The translations under genes and the position numbers were made by a program. 64,000 bases of DNA from Bacillus xiamenensis (GTDB lineage: Bacteria > Bacillota > Bacilli > Bacillales > Bacillaceae), in contig NZ_AMSH01000009.1 in NCBI RefSeq assembly GCF_000300535.1, forward strand, positions 1 through 64,000, given 5' to 3'. Below the pieces are notes generated by a model. It was not told the origin of the DNA. It did not search any database and saw nothing but the letters and a program-made list of their open reading frames with translations. Within the stretch, counting starts at the first letter, position 1. Every line of letters starts with the position of its first letter. Of this stretch, positions 41,814-55,095 are shown one piece after another.

Positions 41814-42176
41814 ATGATTACGAAAACTAGCAAAAACGCTACTCGTCTTAAAAGACATGCTCGTGTTCGTGCGAAACTTTCAGGTACTGCTGAAAGACCT
41901 CGCCTTAACGTTTTCCGTTCTAACAAGAATATCTACGCTCAAGTAATTGATGATGTTAACGGTGTAACACTTGTAAGTGCTTCTACTCTTGATAAAGAGT
42001 TAAAGATCGAGAATAGTTCTGACACTGCAGCTGCTACGAAAGTTGGCGAACTTGTTGCAAAACGTGCTGTTGAAAAAGGCATCTCTAACGTGGTATTTGA
42101 CCGCGGAGGATACTTATATCATGGACGTGTAAAAGCTCTAGCTGAAGCTGCTCGTGAGGCTGGACTGAAATTTTAA
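41814..42176 (+). CDS. rplR: 50S ribosomal protein L18
   Basis: L18 binds 5S rRNA with L5. The 120-residue product has [21 protein letters not shown] and the [20 protein letters not shown] terminus. ATG 41814 after AAGGAGTGACTCGG gives the usual length. Confidence 0.97.
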   Translation: MITKTSKNATRLKRHARVRAKLSGTAERPRLNVFRSNKNIYAQVIDDVNGVTLVSASTLDKELKIENSSDTAAATKVGELVAKRAVEKGISNVVFDRGGYLYHGRVKALAEAAREAGLKF

Positions 42177-42179
42177 TAA

Positions 42180-42897
<718 letters not shown>

Positions 42898-42915
42898 TAC
42901 ATTTTTAATCGATAA

Positions 42916-43368
<453 letters not shown>

Positions 43369-43369
43369 C

Positions 43370-44662
43370 TTGTTTAAGACAATCTCCAATTTTATGCGCG
43401 TGAAAGATATACGGAATAAGATTATATTCACTCTATTAATGTTAGTCGTCTTTCGTATAGGTGCTTTCATCCCTGTGCCTAATGTGAACGCAGAAGTTCT
43501 CCAGGCACAGGATCAAATGAGTGTTTTCGGAATCCTCAACACGTTTGGGGGCGGGGCACTTTTCCAATTCTCCATTCTTGCAATGGGGATTATGCCGTAT
43601 ATCACGGCTTCGATCATCATCCAGCTCTTGCAGATGGATGTTGTTCCGAAGTTTACTGAGTGGTCAAAGCAAGGAGAGGTTGGCCGCCGAAAATTAGCAC
43701 AATTCACAAGGTATTTTACAATTGTTCTAGGATTTATCCAGGCGATAGGAATGTCATATGGATTCAACAATATGGCAGGAGGCTTGCTGATTGAAAACCC
43801 AGGTGTTTCAACGTATCTCTTAATTGCGGTCGTACTCACTGCGGGTACAGCATTTTTAATGTGGCTGGGAGAGCAGATTACTGCTCACGGTGTTGGTAAC
43901 GGTATTTCGATTATTATCTTTGCCGGAATCATCGCAGGTATCCCTCAAACATTAAAACAAGTGTACGCTCAGCAATTTGTAGGTGGAGATGGACAGCTGT
44001 TCATGCAAATCCTTAAAATTGCCCTTATTGTAATTGCTATTCTTGTCATTGTTATCGGTGTTATTTACATTCAAATGGCAGTGAGAAAGATTGCAATTCA
44101 ATATTCAAAAGGAAATGGCCGTGCACAAATGTCTGCTAGTCAAGCAACGCATCTTCCGTTGAAAGTGAATCCAGCAGGGGTGATTCCAGTCATCTTTGCC
44201 GTTTCTTTCATTATTACTCCGCAGACGGTCGCATCGTTCTTCGGAACAAATAATGTGACAACCTGGATAACTAACAACTTTGACTATACTAAGCCAATCG
44301 GTATGACGATTTATGTAGCACTGATTGTTGCTTTCACATATTTTTATGCCTTTGTCCAAGTAAACCCTGAACAAATGGCTGAAAATCTGCAAAAGCAGGG
44401 TGGCTATATCCCGGGAGTTCGTCCAGGGAAAATGACTCAAGATAGAATTACGAGCATTTTGTACCGACTCACGTTTGTGGGCGCCATTTTCTTAGCCGTG
44501 ATTTCAATACTTCCTATCTTTTTCATTCAATTCGCTGGATTACCTTCCGCTGCACAAATTGGCGGCACAAGTCTTCTCATTGTTGTAGGTGTTGCACTTG
44601 AAACGATGAAACAGCTTGAAAGCCAATTAGTGAAACGAAACTACCGTGGATTTATGAAATAA
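43370..44662 (+). CDS. secY: Preprotein translocase subunit SecY
   Basis: SecY is the ten-helix channel of the Sec translocon. The 430-residue protein shows the plug and second helix region (TFGGGALFQFSILAMGIMPYITASIIIQLLQ), the cytosolic loop PLKVNPAGVIPVIFA, and the C5 loop arginine in GYIPGVRPGKMTQ that contacts SecA and the ribosome. It starts with TTG; the ribosome-binding site lies inside rplO, so the two are coupled. Confidence 0.98.
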   Translation: MFKTISNFMRVKDIRNKIIFTLLMLVVFRIGAFIPVPNVNAEVLQAQDQMSVFGILNTFGGGALFQFSILAMGIMPYITASIIIQLLQMDVVPKFTEWSKQGEVGRRKLAQFTRYFTIVLGFIQAIGMSYGFNNMAGGLLIENPGVSTYLLIAVVLTAGTAFLMWLGEQITAHGVGNGISIIIFAGIIAGIPQTLKQVYAQQFVGGDGQLFMQILKIALIVIAILVIVIGVIYIQMAVRKIAIQYSKGNGRAQMSASQATHLPLKVNPAGVIPVIFAVSFIITPQTVASFFGTNNVTTWITNNFDYTKPIGMTIYVALIVAFTYFYAFVQVNPEQMAENLQKQGGYIPGVRPGKMTQDRITSILYRLTFVGAIFLAVISILPIFFIQFAGLPSAAQIGGTSLLIVVGVALETMKQLESQLVKRNYRGFMK

Positions 44663-44696
44663 AACAGAGGGCTGGGCTTCTGCCCAACTCCTCTAA

Positions 44697-46114
<1,418 letters not shown>

Positions 46115-46365
46115 GTCTTCACTGAAGCCTTTCAGGCCCAAATCGGGCAGGTTGTCTGTATAGTCCAAAGAAAGAACAAGATCAGTATACAGTTGTCATC
46201 GGCATGTTCGATGCCTGCCATGTACTAATCGCAGACGGAGAAAAGCGTAAATTCATTCTCCTAAGAAAAAATATCAATCATTTAACCTTTTATGATTGCG
46301 TATCTCCGGAAGTTCAGAACAGTATATTCAAAACAGGTCGGGTGATAGATGAACAATTGAGATGA
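46115..46365 (+). pseudogene. ybzG: Degraded KOW-domain RNA-binding protein gene (ybzG-like)
   Basis: The stretch between map and infA reads in one frame EAFQAQIGQVVCIVQ and then, after a shift around 46165-46172, in another frame KEQDQYTVVIGMF...HVLIADGEKRKF...SPEVQNSIFKTGRVIDEQL. This pattern resembles the L14e-like KOW protein (ybzG) at this place in B. subtilis. No start codon lies in the first frame after the map stop codon, the frame changes, and a stop codon ends it early. The gene seems broken here. The alternative is a sequencing error at the shift, but the missing start codon argues against that alone. Confidence 0.6.
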
Positions 46366-46424
46366 TCTCATTTGGACATTTATCAGAGAGCAAGTTACTG
46401 ATTTGAAGAAGGGAGAACACTTGA

Positions 46425-46788
<364 letters not shown>

Positions 46789-46791
46789 TAA

Positions 46792-47175
<384 letters not shown>

Positions 47176-47192
47176 GTAAAGGAGGTAGTTAA

Positions 47193-47591
<399 letters not shown>

Positions 47592-47607
47592 TTTGTTTGT
47601 ATAGATT

Positions 47608-47636
47608 TTGTGTCCCTGTCAATAATGGGTTATGAT
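47608..47636 (+). promoter_or_regulatory. Possible promoter upstream of rpoA
   Basis: TTGTGT (47608-47613) and TATGAT (47631-47636) have a 17-base spacer in the 175-base rpsK-rpoA gap. The gap is longer than others in this operon, which supports extra transcription of rpoA-rplQ. Confidence 0.5.
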
Positions 47637-47766
47637 ACAGTTATTTATGAGACGAATACACGACTCGTTGCCTGAGCACATACGGGACTAAACAATGAGG
47701 AATTTCGGATGGAATCTCATATGATTCTATTCGAGGTTTCGACGTTTTGAAGGAGGGTTTTATTAG

Positions 47767-48711
47767 ATGATCGAAATTGAAAAACCAAAAATCGAAACGG
47801 TTGAAATCAGCGACGATGCCAAGTATGGCAAGTTTGTCGTAGAGCCACTTGAGCGTGGATATGGTACCACTTTAGGGAACTCCCTTCGTCGTATCCTTTT
47901 ATCCTCACTTCCTGGTGCAGCTGTAACATCGATCCAGATAGATGGTGTCTTACACGAATTCTCAACGATCGAAGGCGTGGTTGAAGATGTTACAACGATT
48001 ATCTTAAACATTAAAAAGCTTGCACTCAAAATCTACTCTGAAGAAGAGAAGACGCTTGAAATTGATGTACAAGATGAAGGAACTGTAACAGCTGCTGATA
48101 TTACACACGACAGCGATATTGAAATCTTAAATCCAGATCTTCACATCGCAACTCTTGGCAAAAATGCGAGCTTCCGTGTTCGTTTGACTGCACAAAGAGG
48201 TCGCGGGTATAATCCTGCTGATGCAAACAAAAGAGACGATCAGCCTATCGGCGTGATTCCGATCGACTCAATCTATACACCTGTATCCCGTGTGACTTAT
48301 CAAGTGGAGAACACCCGTGTTGGGCAAATCACAAACTATGATAAACTAACACTAGATGTATGGACTGATGGAAGCACAGGACCGAAAGAAGCGATCGCTC
48401 TAGGTTCTAAGATTTTAACTGAACACTTGAATATTTTCGTTGGGTTAACTGACGAAGCTCAGCATGCAGAAATCATGGTTGAAAAAGAAGAAGACCAAAA
48501 AGAAAAAGTGCTTGAAATGACAATTGAAGAGCTTGATCTTTCTGTTCGTTCTTACAACTGTTTGAAGCGTGCGGGTATTAATACTGTTCAAGAGCTTGCT
48601 AACAAGACAGAAGAGGATATGATGAAAGTTCGTAACCTTGGACGTAAATCTCTTGAAGAAGTGAAAGCGAAACTAGAAGAACTTGGACTGGGTCTTCGTA
48701 AAGACGATTGA
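47767..48711 (+). CDS. rpoA: RNA polymerase alpha subunit
   Basis: RpoA dimers start polymerase assembly. The 314-residue protein has the N-terminal domain with [20 protein letters not shown], and after a linker the C-terminal domain with helix-hairpin-helix motifs ([22 protein letters not shown]...[15 protein letters not shown]) for binding UP elements and activators such as Spx. Confidence 0.98.
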   Translation: MIEIEKPKIETVEISDDAKYGKFVVEPLERGYGTTLGNSLRRILLSSLPGAAVTSIQIDGVLHEFSTIEGVVEDVTTIILNIKKLALKIYSEEEKTLEIDVQDEGTVTAADITHDSDIEILNPDLHIATLGKNASFRVRLTAQRGRGYNPADANKRDDQPIGVIPIDSIYTPVSRVTYQVENTRVGQITNYDKLTLDVWTDGSTGPKEAIALGSKILTEHLNIFVGLTDEAQHAEIMVEKEEDQKEKVLEMTIEELDLSVRSYNCLKRAGINTVQELANKTEEDMMKVRNLGRKSLEEVKAKLEELGLGLRKDD

Positions 48712-48768
48712 CTAGTTTCATTGTGAACTAGGATTTTCGTGTGTTTTTTATTCATACAGTATCTCTAA

Positions 48769-49149
<381 letters not shown>

Positions 49150-49169
49150 TCACATATCGTGTATCTAAG

Positions 49170-49210
49170 AAAGGGCGGGACAGTTCATAACTGGATCTAT
49201 GCCCTTTTTT
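49170..49210 (+). terminator. Terminator after rplQ
   Basis: A 7-bp outer stem AAAGGGC/GCCCTTT (49170-49176 with 49201-49207) with an inner CAGTT-CAT-AACTG hairpin is followed by a T-run. ecfA1 starts about 65 bases on, so some read-through is likely. Confidence 0.75.
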
Positions 49211-49273
49211 AGATACTACGGCTTTTTAGGAATAAGCAAAGTAGAGGTTGAGCTGAGAGGAGGTCCGGTAGAG

Positions 49274-50116
49274 ATGGGGAAGACACTAATTGACGTAAAA
49301 GACATTGTATTTCGTTATCACAAAGATGCGGACAAGCCCGCTTTAGATCAAGTGTCATTGCATGTGAATCAAAATGAATGGCTTGCCATTGTTGGCCATA
49401 ACGGTTCTGGTAAATCCACACTTGCCCGTGTACTGAATGGGCTCATTTTACCGGATGCTGGAACGGTCAAGGTTGGTGAGATTGAGCTGAAGGAAGAAAG
49501 TGTTTGGGATATTCGTAAAAAGGTAGGCATGGTCTTTCAAAACCCAGATAACCAATTCGTTGGCTCAACGGTTCGTGATGATGTGGCTTTTGGTTTAGAA
49601 AATAACGGGGTTGAGCGGGAATTGATGATAGAACGTGTAGATTGGGCTGTTAAACAGGTCAATATGCAGGAGTTTCTTGATCAAGAGCCGCACCATCTAT
49701 CAGGCGGGCAAAAGCAGAGAGTAGCCATTGCAGGAGTGCTTGCCGCAAGCCCTGACATCATGATCTTGGATGAAGCAACATCAATGCTTGATCCGATTGG
49801 CCGTGAAGAAGTGTTAGAGACTGTTAGACTACTGAAGGAACAAGGAACAGTCACAGTCATTTCCATCACACATGATTTAGACGAGGCTGCGAAGGCAGAC
49901 CGCGTTATTGTGATGAATGGTGGGAAGAAATTTGCTGAGGGAACACCAGAGGAAGTATTTGAACTAGATGAACAGCTGGTTCAGATTGGACTTGATCTGC
50001 CATTTTCCTATCGGTTGAGCAAGCAATTGAAGCAGCAAGGTGTGCCACTTGCAAATGCCCATTTGACACAAGAAGGATTGGTGAAAGAGCTATGGACATT
50101 ACGATCAAAGAATTAG
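49274..50116 (+). CDS. ecfA1: ECF transporter ATP-binding protein EcfA1
   Basis: Energy-coupling-factor transporters pair two ATPases and EcfT with interchangeable vitamin-binding S components. The 280-residue ATPase has Walker A GHNGSGKST, the Q loop MVFQNPDNQF, the ABC signature LSGGQKQR, Walker B IMILDEATSMLDP, and the switch histidine in ITHD. ATG 49274 follows GAGAGGAGGTCCGGTAGAG; the frame is open back to 49199, where it would run into the rplQ terminator. It overlaps ecfA2 by 25 bases. Confidence 0.96.
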   Translation: MGKTLIDVKDIVFRYHKDADKPALDQVSLHVNQNEWLAIVGHNGSGKSTLARVLNGLILPDAGTVKVGEIELKEESVWDIRKKVGMVFQNPDNQFVGSTVRDDVAFGLENNGVERELMIERVDWAVKQVNMQEFLDQEPHHLSGGQKQRVAIAGVLAASPDIMILDEATSMLDPIGREEVLETVRLLKEQGTVTVISITHDLDEAAKADRVIVMNGGKKFAEGTPEEVFELDEQLVQIGLDLPFSYRLSKQLKQQGVPLANAHLTQEGLVKELWTLRSKN

Positions 50117-50961
50117 AGCATCGTTATCAAATGAAAACGCCGTTTGAGCGTCTCGCTTTGTATGATGTCAATGCTTCCATCAAAGAAGGCAGCTATGTCG
50201 CTGTCATTGGTCATACGGGTTCTGGCAAGTCTACATTGCTGCAGCACTTAAATGGATTGCTCAAACCAACGAAAGGGAGCATTGCGCTTGGAAATACCGT
50301 CTTACAAGCCAATAAAAAGCAGAAGGATTTGAAATCTCTTCGAAAAAAAGTAGGCATCGTGTTTCAGTTTCCTGAACACCAGCTCTTTGAGGAGACGATT
50401 CTGAAGGATATCTGCTTTGGTCCGATGAATTTCGGCGTTCCCCAGGAGAAGGCAGAGGCCAAGGCAAAGGAAATGCTAAAACTTGTAGGCCTTCCTGAAT
50501 CCTTACTATCTCGATCACCGTTTGAATTAAGTGGGGGACAAATGAGACGTGTAGCGATTGCAGGTGTTCTAGCGATGGAGCCGGAAGTGCTTGTGCTTGA
50601 TGAGCCGACTGCAGGATTAGATCCACGCGGGCGGAAAGAAATCATGGACATGTTCTATGAGCTTCATCAAAAAGCAAACCTGACCACGATCCTTGTGACA
50701 CACAGTATGGAGGATGCTGCCCATTATGCGGATCAAATGATTGTCATGCATAAAGGAACAGTGAAGGCGACAGGTACGCCGAGAGAGCTATTTGCCAATC
50801 GTACAGATATGTCTTCTTTCGGTCTCGATCTCCCTGAAACGATTAAATTCCAGCAGGCTATCGAAGAAAAGCTAGGTATCACGTTTCCAAGGCCGCTTCT
50901 GACTATGGATGAAATGGCAGAAGCCTTAACAGCTCTTTATCAGGAGGAAACGACATCATGA
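50092..50961 (+). CDS. ecfA2: ECF transporter ATP-binding protein EcfA2
   Basis: Second ATPase of the ECF module. The 289-residue protein shows Walker A GHTGSGKST, Q loop IVFQFPEHQLFE, signature LSGGQMRRV, Walker B VLVLDEPTAGLDP, and H-switch VTHSMED. The QMRRV signature and longer C-terminal region are typical of EcfA2. Overlaps with ecfA1 and ecfT (four bases) give a fixed 1:1:1 module. Confidence 0.96.
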   Translation: MDITIKELEHRYQMKTPFERLALYDVNASIKEGSYVAVIGHTGSGKSTLLQHLNGLLKPTKGSIALGNTVLQANKKQKDLKSLRKKVGIVFQFPEHQLFEETILKDICFGPMNFGVPQEKAEAKAKEMLKLVGLPESLLSRSPFELSGGQMRRVAIAGVLAMEPEVLVLDEPTAGLDPRGRKEIMDMFYELHQKANLTTILVTHSMEDAAHYADQMIVMHKGTVKATGTPRELFANRTDMSSFGLDLPETIKFQQAIEEKLGITFPRPLLTMDEMAEALTALYQEETTS

Positions 50962-51755
50962 TGGATAGTATGATTATCGGCAAATATGTGCCAGGTTCAT
51001 CCTTTGTCCATCGTCTTGATCCAAGGACAAAGCTGTTATCAATTTTCTTTTTCGTCTTTATTGTCTTTTTTGCTAATAATTACATCACTTACGGGCTTTT
51101 AGGTGTCTTTACGATCCTTGTGGTGATGGTGTCTCAGGTGCCGCTGTACTTTATTCTCAAAGGAATGAAACCGATCCTATGGATTGTCCTGTTTACCTTT
51201 ATTCTGCACATCTTCATGACAAAGGATGGCGCTTTGCTGTTTCACTTTGGTTTCTTGAATATTTATGAAGAAGGTCTAAAGCAGGGGATATTCATTTCAC
51301 TCCGTTTTGTCTATCTCATCATGATGACAACACTTCTTACGCTGACCACAACGCCTATTGAAGTGACAGACGGTATGGAGAAGCTGCTACATCCTTTCCG
51401 TAAAATCAAGCTACCTGTTCATGAGCTTGCTCTTATGATGTCTATCTCCCTTCGATTTATTCCGACTTTACTCGAAGAAACAGACAAAATCATGAAAGCA
51501 CAAATGGCAAGAGGTGTTGATTTTACAAGCGGACCAGTGAAAGATCGTCTAAAAGCGATTGTTCCGTTGCTTGTTCCGCTTTTCGTCAGTGCGTTTAAAC
51601 GTGCGGAGGAATTGGCGACTGCGATGGAAGCGAGAGGCTACCGCGGAGGAGAAGGACGGACGAAATACCGTCAGCTTGTCTGGGGTATGAAGGACACGTT
51701 CACGTTGCTTCTATTCATCCTGTTAACAGCACTCCTTGTGCTGCTTAGAAATTAG
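50958..51755 (+). CDS. ecfT: ECF transporter transmembrane protein EcfT
   Basis: EcfT is the membrane scaffold joining the ATPases to S components. The 265-residue protein has the SFVHRLDPRTKLL motif, four to five hydrophobic helices, and coupling helices with two Ala-Arg-Gly motifs (AQMARGVDF and AMEARGYRG) that contact EcfA. No S-component gene is adjacent, so this is the shared group II module. Confidence 0.96.
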   Translation: MMDSMIIGKYVPGSSFVHRLDPRTKLLSIFFFVFIVFFANNYITYGLLGVFTILVVMVSQVPLYFILKGMKPILWIVLFTFILHIFMTKDGALLFHFGFLNIYEEGLKQGIFISLRFVYLIMMTTLLTLTTTPIEVTDGMEKLLHPFRKIKLPVHELALMMSISLRFIPTLLEETDKIMKAQMARGVDFTSGPVKDRLKAIVPLLVPLFVSAFKRAEELATAMEARGYRGGEGRTKYRQLVWGMKDTFTLLLFILLTALLVLLRN

Positions 51756-51766
51756 GTGATGCCTAG

Positions 51767-52510
51767 ATGAAAGTAAAATGCACTGTATCATACGATGGAA
51801 CCCATTTTAAAGGCTATCAGGTGCAGCCAGGGCAGCGAACTGTTCAGACGGAGATAGAGTCTGCCCTTGCAAAAATGCATAAACAGGACGAACTGATTCC
51901 GATTGTGGCTTCTGGCCGGACGGACAGTGGTGTTCATGCAAAGGGACAGGTCATCCATTTCGATACCCCGCTCGCTATCCCGATGGAGAGGTGGCCTTTT
52001 GCCCTCAATAGCTTGCTGCCAGATGACATTCGTGTTCTAAAGGCTGAGGAAGTGGATGAGTCGTTTCATGCCAGGTTTGGTGTTGCTTCAAAGGAGTACC
52101 GTTACAAGGTCTCAACGGAAACGCACCAAAATGTGTTCACGCGACAGTATGCCTGCCACTATCCTTATCCACTGGATGTCGACAAAATGAGAGAAGCAGC
52201 TGAGTATCTGATTGGCTCACATGACTTCACAAGCTTTTGTGCGGCCAATACAGAGGTTCAGGACAAGGTGAGGGTTATTTACGCCCTCGAGTGGAAAAAC
52301 GTCTCAGACGGGCTAGAAATGCGTGTGAGAGGAAGTGGCTTTTTATACAACATGGTGCGAATTATGGCCGGCACGTTACTTGAAATCGGTGCTGGTAAAT
52401 TTCACCCTGAGGAGATAAAAGCCATGCTTGCCGCCCGAAATCGCGAAGCGGCAGGCAAGACTGCGCCCAGTCACGGACTGTATTTATGGGAAGTTTTCTA
52501 TGACAACTAA
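51767..52510 (+). CDS. truA: tRNA pseudouridine synthase A
   Basis: TruA isomerises uridines 38-40 in tRNA anticodon stems. The 247-residue protein has the catalytic aspartate in ASGRTDSGVHA and the RVRGSGFLYNMVRIMAGTLLEIG segment. It starts 11 bases after ecfT. Confidence 0.97.
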   Translation: MKVKCTVSYDGTHFKGYQVQPGQRTVQTEIESALAKMHKQDELIPIVASGRTDSGVHAKGQVIHFDTPLAIPMERWPFALNSLLPDDIRVLKAEEVDESFHARFGVASKEYRYKVSTETHQNVFTRQYACHYPYPLDVDKMREAAEYLIGSHDFTSFCAANTEVQDKVRVIYALEWKNVSDGLEMRVRGSGFLYNMVRIMAGTLLEIGAGKFHPEEIKAMLAARNREAAGKTAPSHGLYLWEVFYDN

Positions 52511-52528
52511 ACCAGGTGTAACATGTTC

Positions 52529-53112
<584 letters not shown>

Positions 53113-53132
53113 TTATAAGGGAGGTTAACAAT

Positions 53133-53525
53133 TTGGCACAGGTTCAATATTACGGTACAGGTCGTCGTAAAAGTTCTGTAGCGCGCGTTCGCTTAGTTCC
53201 AGGTGAAGGCCGTATCGTCGTTAATAATCGTGAAATTACTGAATACATTCCATTCGCTGCTTTAATCGAAGACGTGAAACAGCCTTTGAACATCACAGAA
53301 ACAGCTAACAGCTACGATGTTCTTGTAAATGTTCACGGTGGTGGATTCTCTGGTCAAGCTGGAGCAATTCGTCACGGTATCTCTCGTGCTCTTCTAGAAG
53401 TAGATCCTGAGTTCCGTACACCACTTAAACGTGCTGGACTTCTTACTCGTGACTCTCGTATGAAAGAGCGTAAGAAATACGGTCTTAAAGGCGCACGTAG
53501 AGCTCCTCAGTTCTCGAAACGTTAA
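53133..53525 (+). CDS. rpsI: 30S ribosomal protein S9
   Basis: S9 places its C-terminal tail, ending SKR-type (FSKR), at the P-site tRNA anticodon loop. The 130-residue product has [19 protein letters not shown] and [19 protein letters not shown]. It starts with TTG after GGGAGGTTAACAA. It is the last conserved core gene in this window. Confidence 0.98.
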   Translation: MAQVQYYGTGRRKSSVARVRLVPGEGRIVVNNREITEYIPFAALIEDVKQPLNITETANSYDVLVNVHGGGFSGQAGAIRHGISRALLEVDPEFRTPLKRAGLLTRDSRMKERKKYGLKGARRAPQFSKR

Positions 53526-53546
53526 TCACTTGGTATATCAATTTTC

Positions 53547-53581
53547 AACCTCTTTGCTCATATTGAGCAAAGAGGTTTTTT
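53547..53581 (+). terminator. Strong intrinsic terminator after rpsI
   Basis: A perfect 14-bp stem (53547-53560 with 53564-53577) with a three-base loop and a T-run ends the ribosomal region. Confidence 0.95.
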
Positions 53582-54585
53582 ATGTCCAAATATGAAATTG
53601 AATACTCCTTGATTATTCCAAGTTATCATTTGGATCATCTTGGCTGTTTTTCTGTCACTTCAACGGTCATATGAGTGATAAAATCCTTTGTAATTTTATC
53701 GAACTGGGTTTGTATATCTTTAATGGGAGCATTGGCTGCAAACAAAAAATAGCATATGTATACCGAATGCATGGGTATTTTTTGTGATGCTCAGAATTAT
53801 TTAGATAAATTCGCTTGACCTTTCCATTTAAGTATGCAGTCGACAATAATCCATTTAATGCTTTGACTAATAATAGACTGAAAAGAATGGTTGTTTATTA
53901 TCAGGTTGAAAAGGAGTAGCTAAGTTGTAACGTCAATAGCGTTGTAGTTGCTTTCCACGCCATTTTTTTAAAATTTCTAGGTTTTTCAAATTACGCTAAC
54001 AATACGTTGAGAAGCCTCTTTTTTGATGTCTGAATCTGCTTTTTTCGTTCACGTGAATCAGTGTCTTTTTAAACTGATTTTTTATGAACAAAACCAATGC
54101 CCTTTCAATGCAAGGTATGCCTTAACCCCATGTTCAATACTGTGAAGGTGAGTATTCGAAAGTACAAGCCTGTCATCGTCCTGAATCGTTTTCTGAAAGC
54201 ATCTTAATTCTCCTCTTCTGCATTATATTCATTTTCACTTTTTAGTTCAGGTGACATGATTCATTGAATTCTACTTAATAATTTTCATTCTTATAGAATG
54301 CCTAAAGATCAGCTTTCCTATTGCTCTAATCTATAATGACATTCATATAAAGAAATGAGTAAGACTGTAGGCAACAGAAGGTTATTATTAGAATTTTTAG
54401 AAAAGCGTTAACTCATCTAATACCTACTTTTAACATTTTCAGTCGAAACTTAAAGAAAGAAAAAATCTTGAGTATGTACTTGTTAAAAAAATCAGTATCT
54501 AGTTAGCTTAGATGTTGAAAAATTTTACAAGAAGTTTTAAAATAATTTAACAACACACTCTTGATATTGGAGGTATTGGTGAAAA
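53582..54585. other. Gene-free transition region with degenerate coding traces
   Basis: About 1 kb without an intact gene separates the conserved core from the accessory genes. Minus-strand reading gives short coherent pieces broken by stops and shifts: one at roughly 53660-53860 (ALNGLLSTAYLNGKVKRIY then, in another frame, KDIQTQFDKITKDFITHM) and one at roughly 54085-54215 (DDDRLVLSNTHLHSIEHG, ending at a TAA). These look like remnants of one or two decayed genes, but I recognise neither. No tRNA, IS element or direct-repeat attachment site is evident. AT content rises towards the right side. Confidence 0.4.
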
Positions 54586-55095
54586 ATGAAAAAAGAAGTG
54601 GAAAAAAAATATATCGTCAGTGAAATTCCAGAATATTTATCAATAGGGGATTCAAGGGAGATACACCAAACATATTTGGCAATAGGTAAAGAAGAAGTAC
54701 GACTAAGAAAGATTATTAATCCAGATTTTGAGCAGTTTGTTTTGACTATAAAAAAGGGGAGTGGCTTAACAAGGAATGAGTTCGAAATTGAAATATCTAA
54801 AGAAAGTTATCAACAATTATTAATAGATAAAAAAGTAACTCCTTTAATTAAGAAAAGAACAAGATTTGAAATTGAAAATCAATGTTATGATTTGGATGTT
54901 TATTTAAATTATCCTGTGTCTAATTTAATGACTGTAGAAATTGAATTTGAATCAGAAATAGAAGCAAGTAAATATCATGGACTTGAATGGTTTGGACAGG
55001 ATATAACTTACAATAAAAAATTTAAAAATCAAAATCTTTGGCAGGATATACAACAGCAAAGAGAAGATGGTAAAATTCATGAAAGTCATAGATGA
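54586..55095 (+). CDS. CYTH-domain (triphosphate tunnel) protein
   Basis: CYTH or TTM proteins bind triphosphate-containing substrates in a beta-barrel; members include thiamine triphosphatases, polyphosphatases and class IV adenylate cyclases. The 169-residue product has the N-terminal ExExK signature (EVEKK at residues 4-8), the basic pair in EVRLRKI, TIKKGSGLTRNEFEIEI, and the acidic strand TVEIEFESEIE, so the tunnel residues appear present. It starts with ATG after TTGGAGGTATTGGTGAAAA and overlaps the HD gene by 17 bases. Codon use is AT-rich, unlike the ribosomal genes. The substrate cannot be deduced. Confidence 0.85.
   Translation: MKKEVEKKYIVSEIPEYLSIGDSREIHQTYLAIGKEEVRLRKIINPDFEQFVLTIKKGSGLTRNEFEIEISKESYQQLLIDKKVTPLIKKRTRFEIENQCYDLDVYLNYPVSNLMTVEIEFESEIEASKYHGLEWFGQDITYNKKFKNQNLWQDIQQQREDGKIHESHR

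Noticed and set aside
53582-53676. Short plus-strand frame starting MSKYEIEYS after the rpsI terminator
   Set aside because: It is only about 31 codons, has no ribosome-binding site and shows no similarity I can recognise; the minus strand reads more like decayed coding sequence.
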